This document shows positions 42,940-55,531 of a stretch of DNA of 64,000 nt, piece after piece (position 1 is the stretch's first letter; every line of letters starts with the position of its first letter). The translations under genes were made by a program, and so were the position numbers. Location: positions 2,046,001 through 2,110,000 of the forward strand of contig NZ_OY726394.1 in the NCBI RefSeq assembly GCF_963378075.1, written 5' to 3'. This stretch comes from Mycolicibacter sp. MU0083 (lineage in GTDB: Bacteria > Actinomycetota > Actinomycetes > Mycobacteriales > Mycobacteriaceae). Under the pieces are notes generated by a model. It had not been told where the DNA came from, made no database searches, and saw only the letters and a program-made list of their open reading frames with translations.

Positions 42940-44016
42940 ATGCGCAGAGTCATCCAGTTCTCCACCGGCAATGTCGGACGCCACTCACTGTGGGCCATCA
43001 TCGGCAGGCCGGACCTGGAACTGGTGGGCCTGCACGCTGCAAGCCCGGACAAGATCGGGCGTGACGCCGCCGAACTCTGCGGCCGCAGCGAACCCACCGG
43101 AGTGATCGCCACCGACGACATCGATGCGTTGATCGCACTCGGCGCCGATTGCGTGGTCTACACCGCGCAAGCCGAGACCCGGCCCGTCGAAGCGATCGAA
43201 CAGATGGCGAAGTTCCTGGCCGCCGGCATCAACGTGGTGGCCTCGTCGATGGTCTGGATGGTCACGCCGCACCTGGCCGACGACTGGCTACGCGAACCGC
43301 TGCTCAAAGCGTGCCAGGCCGGCAACGCCTCGCTGTATGTCAACGGCGTGGACCCGGGATACTCCGGCGACACCGAAGCCCTGGCGGCGATGAGTCTGGC
43401 CACCCGGATCAGTTCGGTGACCGTGCAGGAGATCTTCGACTACGGCAACTACGACGATTTTGAATTCACCGGCACCACCATGGGTTTCGGACTCCCCCGC
43501 GACGCCGAGTCCACCCCGGTGCTGTACCTGCCCGGCGTCATCACCTCCATGTGGGGCGGCCCGGTGCGGAACCTGGCCCGCCACCTGGGCATCGAACTCG
43601 ACGAGGTACGCCAGCGCGCCGAACCCTGGTACACAGACGACCGCATCGAATGCGCCATGACCACCGTCGAACCCGGCCAGATGGCCGCCGTCCGATTCGC
43701 CGTGGAGGGGGTCTACAACGGCGAGACGGTGATCACCATGGAGCACATCAACCGACTCACCCCGGCCTCCGCGCCGGACTGGGAATACCCGCCCGAAGGC
43801 CAGGTCGGCGTGCACCGCGTCGTCGTCGAGGGCGAACCGCGCATCGAGATCAACACCCAACTCTCGCACCCCGACTTCGACCCGACCGACGCCGGCTGCA
43901 TCTCCACCGCGGCCCGCATCGTCAACGTCATCGACTGGGTCTGCGACGCCCCGGCAGGACTGATCGCCGTCGAAGACATTCCGCAGACGGCCATGGTCAA
44001 GGGCCTGATCTGGTGA
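42940..44016 (+). CDS. Dihydrodipicolinate reductase-like NAD(P)-dependent protein
   Basis: 358 residues. The N-terminal Rossmann motif VIQFSTGNVGRHSL (4-17) is followed by GLHAASPDKIGRD, then NGVDPGYSGD near residue 127. It resembles the mycobacterial proteins annotated as dihydrodipicolinate reductase N-terminal domain or amine dehydrogenase-like. The length excludes true DapB. The substrate is unknown. It has its own promoter and palindrome, and is convergent with the MpaB-family gene. Confidence 0.82.
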   Translation: MRRVIQFSTGNVGRHSLWAIIGRPDLELVGLHAASPDKIGRDAAELCGRSEPTGVIATDDIDALIALGADCVVYTAQAETRPVEAIEQMAKFLAAGINVVASSMVWMVTPHLADDWLREPLLKACQAGNASLYVNGVDPGYSGDTEALAAMSLATRISSVTVQEIFDYGNYDDFEFTGTTMGFGLPRDAESTPVLYLPGVITSMWGGPVRNLARHLGIELDEVRQRAEPWYTDDRIECAMTTVEPGQMAAVRFAVEGVYNGETVITMEHINRLTPASAPDWEYPPEGQVGVHRVVVEGEPRIEINTQLSHPDFDPTDAGCISTAARIVNVIDWVCDAPAGLIAVEDIPQTAMVKGLIW

Positions 44017-44029
44017 ACACGCACCGGAC

Positions 44030-45229
44030 CTAGGTCGACGGCACCGCCGCGGGATGGCCGGTGTTGTCCGGTGCGGCATCGACCAGGTCGTGGTGGACCG
44101 CGTAGCGCAGTCGTTGCTCGGCCATCAGCCGGGGATAGTTCGCCAACGCCCGGCGGGTCCGCCAACCGTTGACACCGGGAATCCGGGCCAGCACGGAGTT
44201 GACGGCGCCGACGGCGGGACCGAACACCTTGGGTAGGTGCTTGATCCGGGTGTCGGGCACACCCAACCGCTCGGCATCGGTGTCGCCGCGGAACGCTCGG
44301 GTCAGGCCGTTGATGACATGGACACCCAGCGCGTGCTTCCACGCGCCGTCGAACGGGAGCAGATCGGCGATCTCGCGGGCCAGGTAATCGTGCGTCAATG
44401 CCCGGACGAAGTCCCGGTCGCCGTCATCGGGCTCCACCGCGGTCAGGGCATACAGTTCGGCGAGGCGGATCTGATCGGCCTCGGTCGCCGGATTCAGCTC
44501 CTCGCCGACACCGTTGAGCCGGCCGACGTAGCGCCAGAAGTGATAGATGTCGTCGAGTTCGGCACGGGTATAGCGCACGCCGAGCCGGTGCATGGCGGCC
44601 AACGCGATCTGCCCGAATTCGACGATGGTGAAGGCCATGTAGCTCTGCGGGATCGGGGCGCCCCACGCTTGATAGTCCCATTCGGCCTCGGTGAGCAGGT
44701 GCCGTCGCACGAAGGCATGGATCATCCGCACCCGAACGGTGGTGGCGAGCCCGGCACCGGAGCGGCGCAGCCCACCGGGGGTCAGGATCTCCTGCAGCCA
44801 CGCGCCGACCTCGATCGAGCGCACCGCCGCCTGGCTGGTGTAGCGACCGGTGAGCACCAGCGGCATCCCGGCGACGGCGTTCATCGCACCTGCGGTCAGA
44901 GAGGCGGCGCCCAACACGATCCCGTAGGACGCGGTGTGCCGCACGAGGTGACCGGCCGCCCGGTCCAGCCGAGCGTGATCGAGCCACTCGGGCTCATCGT
45001 CGATCTCGGCGAACAGGGCGCGCAACGAATCCGGCGGCGCCTCGACAGCATCGATACCGTCGCGCAGAGCCGTTCGCAGCATCGTCATCCCGGCGCCGCG
45101 CGGCAGCGCGCCGAAATCGGCGACCACCGCGTCGGCCACCGGATCGGCCATGCGGGTACCGGCGACCCAGTCGCGTCCCGCCTGGCCGTAACGGGCGATC
45201 GCCGACTCGGCGTTGGGGACAGCCGACAT
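44030..45229 (-). CDS. MpaB-family oxygenase (DUF2236)
   Basis: 399 residues of the DUF2236 family, which includes the rubber oxygenase Lcp and the terpenoid-cleaving MpaB. Helical segments include GIVLGAASLTAGAMNAV near residue 104 and TVRVRMIHAFVRRHLL near 167. Lcp-type enzymes bind haem and cleave isoprenoid double bonds; which residues bind here is not clear. Its ATG overlaps the upstream stop by one base, so it is coupled to the calycin-like gene. Confidence 0.8.
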   Translation of the reverse strand: MSAVPNAESAIARYGQAGRDWVAGTRMADPVADAVVADFGALPRGAGMTMLRTALRDGIDAVEAPPDSLRALFAEIDDEPEWLDHARLDRAAGHLVRHTASYGIVLGAASLTAGAMNAVAGMPLVLTGRYTSQAAVRSIEVGAWLQEILTPGGLRRSGAGLATTVRVRMIHAFVRRHLLTEAEWDYQAWGAPIPQSYMAFTIVEFGQIALAAMHRLGVRYTRAELDDIYHFWRYVGRLNGVGEELNPATEADQIRLAELYALTAVEPDDGDRDFVRALTHDYLAREIADLLPFDGAWKHALGVHVINGLTRAFRGDTDAERLGVPDTRIKHLPKVFGPAVGAVNSVLARIPGVNGWRTRRALANYPRLMAEQRLRYAVHHDLVDAAPDNTGHPAAVPST

Positions 45230-46347
45230 CAGCTCTCGCGCGAAGTGGGCACGTCCACCAGCCCGGTGAACCCGCTGGGAGCGTGCGGCCCGAGGGCCAA
45301 CTGTTCGAGCACCCCGATCCCGGTCCGGTCGCCCCAGCGTGCCCGCATGACCTGCTGGACGTGAATGTTGTCCGGCGACAGGTTATCCAGGTCGGCGACC
45401 GGAGTCTGCTCGCCCCCGACCACCAGTTCGTCACGCCAGACACCGTGTGACCACTGCGGGTGGAAGTACCCGGCGCCTTTCATCCGGAACGTCAACAACG
45501 GCTCCAGCTCAATGGTTTCCGTGCCGTCGCCGCGCTTGAACTCCAGGCGCGCACCGCGAGACCGCCGCAGCCCCGGCGCCCAGTCGATGCGGTGCGTGAT
45601 GTCGAGATGCTCGACGTCGTTCCCCGGCCCGTAGACCGGATCGTCGGGTCCCAGGACGGGCAGCGCCACCCCGCTCTGTGCCCAGGACTCCCCTTCTGCG
45701 TCCTCGAACGTCAGGTAGTGCACTGCGACATCGTCGAAATTCAGTGGCGCCCAGAGGAAGAACAGCTGACCCGCGGACGGTTCGGGAGCCGCCGGCGCCG
45801 GGACACCGACCGGACGCAGACCCCAGGAACGGTCCTTGGTCCCGTAGACGTTCTGCCCGTCGAAGGTGTGCGTCACCCCGTGGACGGTCACCGTTCCTGA
45901 CCACTGCCCCAACATCGAGGCCCGGGTCATGTCGATACTCAGACGTGAACCGGCATACCGGGTCTGGCGCGGTTCCTCGTATCCGGCGGTGCGGGCACGA
46001 AAGGTCAGGTCGGCGGTGAGGCCGTGTTCGGGGGCGTCGACCACGACGCGGTTGATCCGCAGCGGCTCGACGATCTCGATACGGATCGGACCGATCTCGG
46101 TCTGGGTGCGGTCCAGCGGAGCGCGACCGGAGGCGAACACCGAACTCTGCACGCCGTCGCTGACCACGCTGAACGCCGCATCGATGACGCCGCGATTCGG
46201 GTAGAGGCCCATCGCGACCGCGAAATAGAAGTCCTCGGTGTAGCCGTTGAACCAGAATCGGTCGTAGTGGTCGGGGTTGCCGTTGCCGGCGTGCGCGAGC
46301 GTCGCCGGGGTCTGGTGGATCGGGTAGTCGTCAAACGGTGTCAGCAC
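45229..46347 (-). CDS. Calycin/AttH-like hypothetical protein (DUF7064/7065-like)
   Basis: About 372 residues from a GTG 8 bases after the upstream stop. It is beta-rich, with FWFNGYTEDFYFAVAMGLYPN near residue 25 and GQNVYGTKDRSWGLRPVG near 176. This pattern occurs in mycobacterial proteins carrying DUF7064/7065, which look like AttH/CrtC calycin barrels that bind lipids or hydrate isoprenoids. No activity is known. It lies between a kinase-like gene and the MpaB-like gene in one operon. Confidence 0.7.
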   Translation of the reverse strand: MLTPFDDYPIHQTPATLAHAGNGNPDHYDRFWFNGYTEDFYFAVAMGLYPNRGVIDAAFSVVSDGVQSSVFASGRAPLDRTQTEIGPIRIEIVEPLRINRVVVDAPEHGLTADLTFRARTAGYEEPRQTRYAGSRLSIDMTRASMLGQWSGTVTVHGVTHTFDGQNVYGTKDRSWGLRPVGVPAPAAPEPSAGQLFFLWAPLNFDDVAVHYLTFEDAEGESWAQSGVALPVLGPDDPVYGPGNDVEHLDITHRIDWAPGLRRSRGARLEFKRGDGTETIELEPLLTFRMKGAGYFHPQWSHGVWRDELVVGGEQTPVADLDNLSPDNIHVQQVMRARWGDRTGIGVLEQLALGPHAPSGFTGLVDVPTSRES

Positions 46348-46355
46348 GATGATCC

Positions 46356-47447
46356 CTAGTCGTCCAGCAGGCTCTCGGTGCCCAGATCGATGATCTGCGC
46401 GCACGCCCGACGAAGCATGGTCAGGAACATCTCGTCGCCACGGTCGGTCCGCTCGACCAGCATCGCCGCCGGCGCCAGGAAGATCACCGCGTAGAAGGCT
46501 TCCCGGCGGTAATCGGTCCAGCACTGCTCCCAGGTGTAGTCGGACACCCCGGCGGCACACAGCGCGTCGTAATAGCCGCGGACCAACTCCTGCTCGTGGG
46601 CCGCGCGTACCTGCGGGTCCAGCGCCGTGCCGAGCAGGAACGCGACGTCGATCAGACCGTTGCTGCGATCGATGGTCTGCCAATCGACCACCGCGACCGG
46701 GACATCGCCACCCTTGGCGTCGAAAAGCATGTTGTCGGTGCGGAAGTCGCCGTGAATGACGGTCAGCGGCCCCCGCGGCTCGGCGGGCGTGGCGGCACGG
46801 TCGCCGAGCCGCCGCATCAGTTGCGCGATCTCGGGTCCCAGCTCGGTGGCATAACGCTCACAGAACTGCGCGACGAGCACCGGAACGATCTGGGCCAGCA
46901 TGTCGGCGGTGTTACGGGTGTGGTTGAGCCAGTCGTAGTCGGCGAACTCATCGCGGCCCCAGAACGGGGCGTGCAGCGCCGCGGCCTGCGCCAGGGCGGC
47001 CCGGGCATGGTCAACGGTGAACCCGCTGAGCTGGTCCACCGCGGCGATCGGCCGCATGTCCTCGAGCAGAAGCACGAACTGGCCGGTGGCGGTATCGATG
47101 TCGCTGTAGATGTAGCCGGGGGTGGCCACCGCGCTCTGGCTGCTCAGATGCTGATAGAACCGCACCTCCCGCTCGTAGAGGCGCTGCATGATGGCGGCCT
47201 GCAGGCTGTTGGGATCCTCGGCCGGCAGCTTGGCGACCACGCCCGTCGGCGCGCCCGGAACGGGTCGGTCGTAGGTGAGGGTGAACACCAAGGTGTCGGC
47301 GACCTGACCGGTGCCGATGGGAGCGGACGTCACCTCGGTAACCGCGCCATCGGTCAGCACCCCGGTGCTGCGCAGGACGTGGGTGAACCACTCTGCGTTC
47401 ATGTCTCGACGATTGACCAGCGGCGGCGGGGAGGTGACTGTGCTCAC
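46356..47447 (-). CDS. Aminoglycoside phosphotransferase-family kinase
   Basis: 363 residues from a GTG placed 7 bases after TATGGT (47460-47455), a leaderless arrangement; an ATG at 47459 would add 4 residues. Kinase motifs: VVAKLPAEDP (ATP-binding Lys), VLLLEDM, the catalytic loop VIHGDFRTDNMLF and the metal-binding VVDWQTIDR. The family includes small-molecule and ecdysteroid kinases rather than only resistance enzymes. It is the first gene of the kinase, calycin-like, MpaB-like operon. Confidence 0.85.
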   Translation of the reverse strand: MSTVTSPPPLVNRRDMNAEWFTHVLRSTGVLTDGAVTEVTSAPIGTGQVADTLVFTLTYDRPVPGAPTGVVAKLPAEDPNSLQAAIMQRLYEREVRFYQHLSSQSAVATPGYIYSDIDTATGQFVLLLEDMRPIAAVDQLSGFTVDHARAALAQAAALHAPFWGRDEFADYDWLNHTRNTADMLAQIVPVLVAQFCERYATELGPEIAQLMRRLGDRAATPAEPRGPLTVIHGDFRTDNMLFDAKGGDVPVAVVDWQTIDRSNGLIDVAFLLGTALDPQVRAAHEQELVRGYYDALCAAGVSDYTWEQCWTDYRREAFYAVIFLAPAAMLVERTDRGDEMFLTMLRRACAQIIDLGTESLLDD

Positions 47448-47616
47448 AGCGAGAACCATAGTGTGTCCAGTTATTCCGCTGCGTCGGCCCCTCGGCACAC
47501 CACCAGGGACTTTACAAAATTGGCCTTGACTGTCACGCTTGCGGCCGAGCGTGAGGCGGGGTGAAACCGTTTGGACGAGCCGCTGCAGCGGCACATCGAC
47601 GACGAGGAGTCAGCAG

Positions 47617-48444
47617 GTGGCAGGCACTGAATTCTCCGGGCGCACCATGGTGGTCTCGGGCGGCAGTCGCGGCATCGGATTGGCCATCGGCCTGGGCGCG
47701 GCGAGGCTGGGCGCCAACGTGGTGCTGCTGGCCAAGACCGCCGAGCCGCACCCGCGCCTGCCCGGCACCGTGCACACCGCCGCCGCCGAGATCGAGGAAG
47801 CCGGCGGCAAGGCGCTGGCCGTCGTCGGCGACGTCCGCAACGAAGACGATGTGCAACGGGCCATCGATGCGGCGGTGGACGCCTTCGGCGGCGTGGACAT
47901 CTGCGTGAACAACGCCAGCTCCATCGCCACCGAGCCCACCGAGCAGCTTTCCGCCAAGAAGTTCGACCTGATGCAGGACATCAACGTGCGCGGAACCTTC
48001 CTGCTGACCAAGGCGTGCCTGCCGCACCTGCGCCGGTCGCCGGCGGCGCACGTGTTGACCATCGCTCCCCCGCTCAACATGAATCCGTACTGGCTCGGCA
48101 TCCACCCGTCCTACACGCTGTCCAAGTACGGGATGAGCCTGCTGTCACTGGGCTGGGCGGCCGAATACGCCGACGCCGGAATCGCTTTCAACTGCCTGTG
48201 GCCGGAGACCTACATCGCGACCTCGGCGGTGGCCAACACCCCCGACGGCGGCGAGTTGCTGGAGAAGGCACGCAGTCCTCGGATCATGGCCGACGCCGCG
48301 GTCGCGATCCTGCGGCGTTCGGCGGCCGAGGCGACCGGGCAGTGCTACATCGACGCCGACGTGCTGGCCGAGGACGGCGTGACGGACTTCTCCGCGTACG
48401 GCGGCGGCCCCGAGCCGCTGATCGATTTCTTCTTGGACCGGTAG
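47617..48444 (+). CDS. SDR-family oxidoreductase (HSDL2-like)
   Basis: 275 residues from GTG with AGGAG upstream. The cofactor motif is SGGSRGIG (14-21), NNASS near 105 and YTLSKYGMSL near 166. The catalytic Ser position is in LTIAPPLN, where Ser is replaced, as in the hydroxysteroid dehydrogenase-like 2 group. A reduced or altered activity is possible. It stands alone, convergent with the secreted peptidase-like gene. Confidence 0.88.
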   Translation: MAGTEFSGRTMVVSGGSRGIGLAIGLGAARLGANVVLLAKTAEPHPRLPGTVHTAAAEIEEAGGKALAVVGDVRNEDDVQRAIDAAVDAFGGVDICVNNASSIATEPTEQLSAKKFDLMQDINVRGTFLLTKACLPHLRRSPAAHVLTIAPPLNMNPYWLGIHPSYTLSKYGMSLLSLGWAAEYADAGIAFNCLWPETYIATSAVANTPDGGELLEKARSPRIMADAAVAILRRSAAEATGQCYIDADVLAEDGVTDFSAYGGGPEPLIDFFLDR

Positions 48445-48461
48445 AGGCGAATCGCCCGCGC

Positions 48462-49097
48462 TCAGCGCAGGTAGACCTCGTTACCGCTGGGATAGCCACC
48501 ACCGGTGGTGGTGACGTGGACGTGGTCGTAGTGGCCGTAGCCGCCGCGCTGCGCTCCGCCGCCCGGCGTGTAGTACGTCCCACGCCAGATGGCGTCCTGC
48601 AGGCCGAACCGGCCGGCGTTCTCCATCACGTAGGCGACGATCGCGTCGCCGAGCGCGATGCCCTCGGCACTGCCGGGATTGGGGATCATCACGTCGAGGG
48701 CGAGTCCGTTGGGGTGCCACCGCAACGCGTCGGCTCGCACGCCACCGATCTGGTGGATCTGCGGAAAGGCGTCACTGATGCTGCGGGCGGTCTGGATCGT
48801 CCTGACCTGCAAGCCGCTTTCCGGGGCTACCCCGGCGGGCAGGAACCTGGATACGGTGCGCATTCGCGATGCCGCCGCAATACCGGCGGGAGTGCCCTGC
48901 CGCAGGTAATCGGCCGGTGCCGTGACCAGCTGCAAACCGCCCGGTGAATTGTCTTCAGCAACCACCGTTACGGCGTCTTTCGGAACCACGGGATTGGTGC
49001 TGCCGCCCACAGCAAAGAACAACGCTGCTGGTGCGACGACCGCGGCCATCAATACCGATGACTTTTGGCGCTTGCTGGCAAACTCATGTCGGCCCAC
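48462..49097 (-). CDS. Secreted VldE/M15-like domain protein
   Basis: 211 residues. A basic N-terminus and hydrophobic run (about 15-32) give a signal peptide or anchor. The C-terminal domain (about 95-205) shows RWHPNGLALDVMIPN and GHYDHVHVTTTGG, the His-Asp-His pattern of ARB_07466/M15-like peptidase folds. It may bind or cut cell-wall peptides; activity unproven. The final residues extend a little past the domain. Confidence 0.78.
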   Translation of the reverse strand: MGRHEFASKRQKSSVLMAAVVAPAALFFAVGGSTNPVVPKDAVTVVAEDNSPGGLQLVTAPADYLRQGTPAGIAAASRMRTVSRFLPAGVAPESGLQVRTIQTARSISDAFPQIHQIGGVRADALRWHPNGLALDVMIPNPGSAEGIALGDAIVAYVMENAGRFGLQDAIWRGTYYTPGGGAQRGGYGHYDHVHVTTTGGGYPSGNEVYLR

Positions 49098-49135
49098 GGG
49101 AAGACAGAATACGAGAAATTCGGCTAATAGTCACA

Positions 49136-49156
49136 AATTTATAAACCTCATAAATT
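49136..49156. promoter_or_regulatory. AT-rich inverted repeat
   Basis: AATTTAT (49136-49142) and ATAAATT (49150-49156) with a 7-base spacer, 40-60 bases before the secreted VldE-like gene. The 200-base gap to the DUF732 gene is AT-rich and has no other clear feature. It may be a regulator site. Confidence 0.4.
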
Positions 49157-49298
49157 CCTTATGTCTGCCTCGTCACATTCCACGCCTTGTGGCTATTGCC
49201 GATTTCGGGCCGTTCGCGCAGGTGAACACGGCAAGGCCGGTGACCGTCACCCCCGGCAAAGGAAGATCACCTAAGCAGATGGGTCTACACTGCATCTC

Positions 49299-49631
49299 AT
49301 GAAGTCGACGACCCTCGCCGCGGCGGTCCTGGGCCTGGCAGTGGCGCTGGCAGCGCCCGCGCAGGCCGACCCGGACACCGATTTCGCCAACGAACTGCAC
49401 ACCTACGGCATCTACGGTGCCCGCGACTACAACGCGTGGCTGGGCAAGATCGTCTGCGAACGTCTGGACAAGGGCGTCGACGGCGACGCGGCAAAGTCGG
49501 TGCGCTTCATCGGCCTCAACCTGCAGAAGGGCTCGACCCAGGCGCAGGCCTGGCAGTTCCTCGGCGCGTCGATCAACACCTACTGCCCGGACAAGCGCCC
49601 GGTCTACGAGCAGGCCGCCCGGCAGGGCTGA
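49299..49631 (+). CDS. DUF732 secreted protein
   Basis: 110 residues. A signal peptide ends at PAQA (cleavage about residue 23). The mature part has the DUF732 pattern DTDFANELHTYGIYGA and two cysteines (about 53 and 96) likely to form a disulfide. DUF732 proteins are small secreted or surface proteins peculiar to mycobacteria, function unknown. Confidence 0.9.
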   Translation: MKSTTLAAAVLGLAVALAAPAQADPDTDFANELHTYGIYGARDYNAWLGKIVCERLDKGVDGDAAKSVRFIGLNLQKGSTQAQAWQFLGASINTYCPDKRPVYEQAARQG

Positions 49632-49717
49632 TTCAGGGTCCTTCTCCCCCTGGTTAGGACGGTCTCGCCGCCCTAGGGTCGGTGGTATCCCGATCCGACC
49701 GGTGAGAGGGGCCGACC

Positions 49718-52527
<2,810 letters not shown>

Positions 52528-52528
<1 letters not shown>

Positions 52529-53667
52529 TGGGCGGTCGCGGGCAGGCGCCGGTAACCGGCACCCGCGAGGCGGTGCGCACCCTCAACCCGGGCTATTTCG
52601 CACTGGTGATGGCCAGCGGCATGGTGTCCACCGCCATGTACCACCAGCACGCCCCCCGACTGTCGGCGGCACTGCTGTGGGTCACCGTGGCGTCCTACCT
52701 GACCCTGATCGCGATCTCGGCGGTTCGGTTCGTCGTCTTCCGGCACGAATTCCTGGCCGACCTCTACGATTCCGGTCGCGCATTCGGCCTGTTCACCTTC
52801 GTCTCGGCCACCAACGTGCTGGGCACCCGACTGGTCATCGACGGCCACAACGGCGTCGCGGCGGGCCTGCTGCTGACCAGCACGCTGGCCTGGCTGGTGT
52901 TGGGCTATCTCATTCCCTGGACCGCGGTGCTGGGCACCACGGAACGGCCGGTGGTGCGCCGTGCCAACGGCACCTGGTTCATCTGGGTGGTGGCCAGTCA
53001 ATCCATCGCGGTACTCGCGGCCGTACTGGAAGTGGAGATGGCCGAACCCTGGCGGCAGGGCCTGGCATTGCTGGCGGTCGGCTCCTGGTCGGTGGGCGTT
53101 TTCCTCTACGGCGCCGCCGGAATCTTCGTCGCACTGCGGCTCCTGCTCTACCCGTTGCGACCGCAGGATCTGATCCCCCAGTACTGGGTGGCGATGGGGG
53201 CCACCGCGATCACCGTGCTCGCCGGCGCCCGCATCGTCGAGATGGCCGAGGCCCCGATGGTCAACGCCACCCGCGGCCTGATCGCCGGCACCTCGGTGTT
53301 GTTCTGGGCGTTCGGGACCTGGCTGATCCCGCCGTTGATCGCCGCCGGGGTGTGGCGACATGTCGTCCACCGCATTTCGCTGCGGTATGAGGCCCCGTGG
53401 TGGAGTGTGATCTTCCCGCTCGGTATGTACGGGGTGGGCAGCCACTATCTGGGACAGGCCGACCATCTGCCGATCGTCTACTACATCGGCTCGATCCAGA
53501 GCTGGATCGCGTTGGGCGCGTGGTGTATCGCGTTCGTGATGATGCTGCACCACCTGACGGTCACGCTGGGGCCGCGAAACGGTGACCGGGCGACGCGAGC
53601 CCGATCAGCCCAGCCGGATGCCGTCGGCGCCGAAGAAATGCAGATCGGATCGGTCGAAACCGAGTGA
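52528..53667 (+). CDS. TDT/SLAC1-family transporter (tellurite-resistance/C4-dicarboxylate type)
   Basis: 379 residues with about ten hydrophobic segments. The NPGYFALVMASGMVSTAM opening (about 20-37) is typical of the tellurite-resistance/dicarboxylate transporter fold. These channels or carriers move anions such as malate or sulfite. Coupling to aconitase (TGATG) suggests a tricarboxylic or dicarboxylic acid substrate, an inference. Its last 63 bases overlap the convergent ABC ATPase gene. Confidence 0.85.
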
Positions 53668-54666
53668 AAGCCGGTCGCCGCGCCGGACCACCGTGGTGCC
53701 GGGAACCCGCGCGACCACCGATTGGTCCGCTGCGTCCACGACCCGGCCGTACAGGTAGGTGTCGGCACCGAGTTCTTCGGCGAAATCGACCTGCACCGGC
53801 ACGCCGGAGTCGACGACCTGCAGATGCTCCGGGCGGATGCCCACAATCAACTCGGTTGCCGCGGAAGCGATTGCGCGATCGATCTCGACGTCGTAGCCGC
53901 CCAGCGACAGCCGGTCGTCGGTCACCCGGGCCGGGAACAGATTCATCGCGGGCGACCCGATGAAACGGGCGACGAAGACGTTGGCCGGTCTGCGGTAGAG
54001 GTCACGCGGCTGGGCGCACTGCTGCAACACGCCGTCGCGCAGCACCGCCACCCGGTCCCCCATGGTCATCGCCTCGACCTGATCGTGGGTGACGTAGACG
54101 GTGGTGATGCCCAGCCGCCGTTGCAGATCGGCGATCTGGTTACGGGTCTGCACCCGCAGCATGGCGTCGAGATTCGACAGCGGCTCGTCCATCAGGAACA
54201 CCTGCGGGCGCCGTACGATCGCCCGGCCCATCGCGACGCGCTGACGCTCACCACCGGAGAGATCCTTGGGCTTGCGGTGCAGGAGTGCGGCCAGGCCCAG
54301 CAGTTGCGCGGCTTCGGACACCCGGGCACGGATCTCCGCCTTCGGGGTCCCGGCAACCTTGAGGGCGAACCCCATGTTCTGCGCCACGGTCATATGCGGA
54401 TACAGGGCATAGTTCTGAAACACCATCGCGATGTCGCGCCTGCCGGGGTCGATCGCGGTCACGTCGCGATCGCCGATATGGATATGCCCGCCGTCGACGG
54501 CCTCCAAGCCGGCGAGCATCCGCAGCGTCGTCGTCTTCCCGCAGCCGGACGGACCGACCAGCACCATGAACTCGCCGTCGTCGACGACCAGATCCAAAGC
54601 GTCCACCGCGGGACGCTCAGCACCCGGATAGCGCCGGGTCACCGCGTCGAAGGTCACCGAAGCCAC
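53605..54666 (-). CDS. Carbohydrate ABC importer ATPase (SugC/UgpC/MsmK type)
   Basis: 353 residues from GTG with GGGAGAG upstream; an ATG at 54720 inside the previous gene is less likely. Walker A GPSGCGKT (38-45), signature LSGGE (136-140), Walker B MDEP (D160), H-loop H194 and a C-terminal TOBE regulatory domain. It powers the importer formed with the three genes upstream. It overlaps the convergent TDT gene by 63 bases. Confidence 0.93.
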   Translation of the reverse strand: MASVTFDAVTRRYPGAERPAVDALDLVVDDGEFMVLVGPSGCGKTTTLRMLAGLEAVDGGHIHIGDRDVTAIDPGRRDIAMVFQNYALYPHMTVAQNMGFALKVAGTPKAEIRARVSEAAQLLGLAALLHRKPKDLSGGERQRVAMGRAIVRRPQVFLMDEPLSNLDAMLRVQTRNQIADLQRRLGITTVYVTHDQVEAMTMGDRVAVLRDGVLQQCAQPRDLYRRPANVFVARFIGSPAMNLFPARVTDDRLSLGGYDVEIDRAIASAATELIVGIRPEHLQVVDSGVPVQVDFAEELGADTYLYGRVVDAADQSVVARVPGTTVVRRGDRLSLGFDRSDLHFFGADGIRLG

Positions 54667-54679
54667 TGCGCTCTCCCGC

Positions 54680-55531
54680 CTACCGTCCGCCGAGTCCGGT
54701 CGTCGCGATGCCGCTGACAAAAGCCCGCTGGGCGATGGAGTAGATCAGCACCAGCGGCGCCAACATCAGCATGGACGCCGCCATCAGCACCGGCCACTCG
54801 GCGACGTACTCCCCCTGCATCCACACCAACCCGAGGGTCAGGGTGGCGATGTCGCGATGCTGGATCATCAACAGCGGCCACAGGAAATCGTTCCAGACGT
54901 TGATCCAGGTCAGCACCGCGAGCACCATCACCGCAGGTTTGGCATGCGGCAACAGGATCCGCCAATAGATGGTCCACGGCGAACACCCGTCCAGGATGGC
55001 CGCCTCTTCCAGGTCGATCGGCATGGCGGCGAAGAACTGCCGCATCAGGTAGGTGCCGAACGCACTGCCGAACAACCCGGGGATGATCATCGCCCACACG
55101 GTGTCGGTCCACCCGAACACCCTCATCAAGATGAACTGCGGAATGACCGTGACCGTCAGCGGCACCATCAGCGTCGCCAGGTACAGCACGAACAGGGTGT
55201 TGCGTCCGGTGAACGGCAACCGGGCGAAGGCGTAGCCAGCCAGCGAACAGAAGAACACCTGCCCGGCCGTCACGCAGCCGGCATAGCAGACCGTGTTCAA
55301 CAGCATCCGCCAGAACGGCATCCGGCTGAACACCTCGACGTAGTTCGACCACTGCGGATCGGCGGGCAACAGCGTCGGCGCCGCGATCTCCGACTGCCGC
55401 TTCAGCGATCCCGACAGCGCCCACAGGATCGGGAACAACGCACACGCCGCAACACCGGCCAACCCGGCGTAGACGCCGAGCAGGCCGGCGATCCGTTGCT
55501 TGGCCGGCGGGCCGGGGCGTCGGGCCGTCAC
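54680..55531 (-). CDS. Carbohydrate ABC permease (MalG/UgpE type)
   Basis: 283 residues with six predicted helices and the EAA loop EEAAILDGCSPWTIYWRILLP (about 185-205), which contacts the ATPase. It starts with GTG overlapping the stop of the partner permease gene by four bases. It forms the channel with the permease at 55528-56412. Confidence 0.92.
   Translation of the reverse strand: MTARRPGPPAKQRIAGLLGVYAGLAGVAACALFPILWALSGSLKRQSEIAAPTLLPADPQWSNYVEVFSRMPFWRMLLNTVCYAGCVTAGQVFFCSLAGYAFARLPFTGRNTLFVLYLATLMVPLTVTVIPQFILMRVFGWTDTVWAMIIPGLFGSAFGTYLMRQFFAAMPIDLEEAAILDGCSPWTIYWRILLPHAKPAVMVLAVLTWINVWNDFLWPLLMIQHRDIATLTLGLVWMQGEYVAEWPVLMAASMLMLAPLVLIYSIAQRAFVSGIATTGLGGR

Noticed and set aside
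49098..49298. Cyclic-di-AMP riboswitch before the DUF732 gene
   Set aside because: I could not find the conserved motifs of that class; only AT-rich sequence and one inverted repeat are visible.
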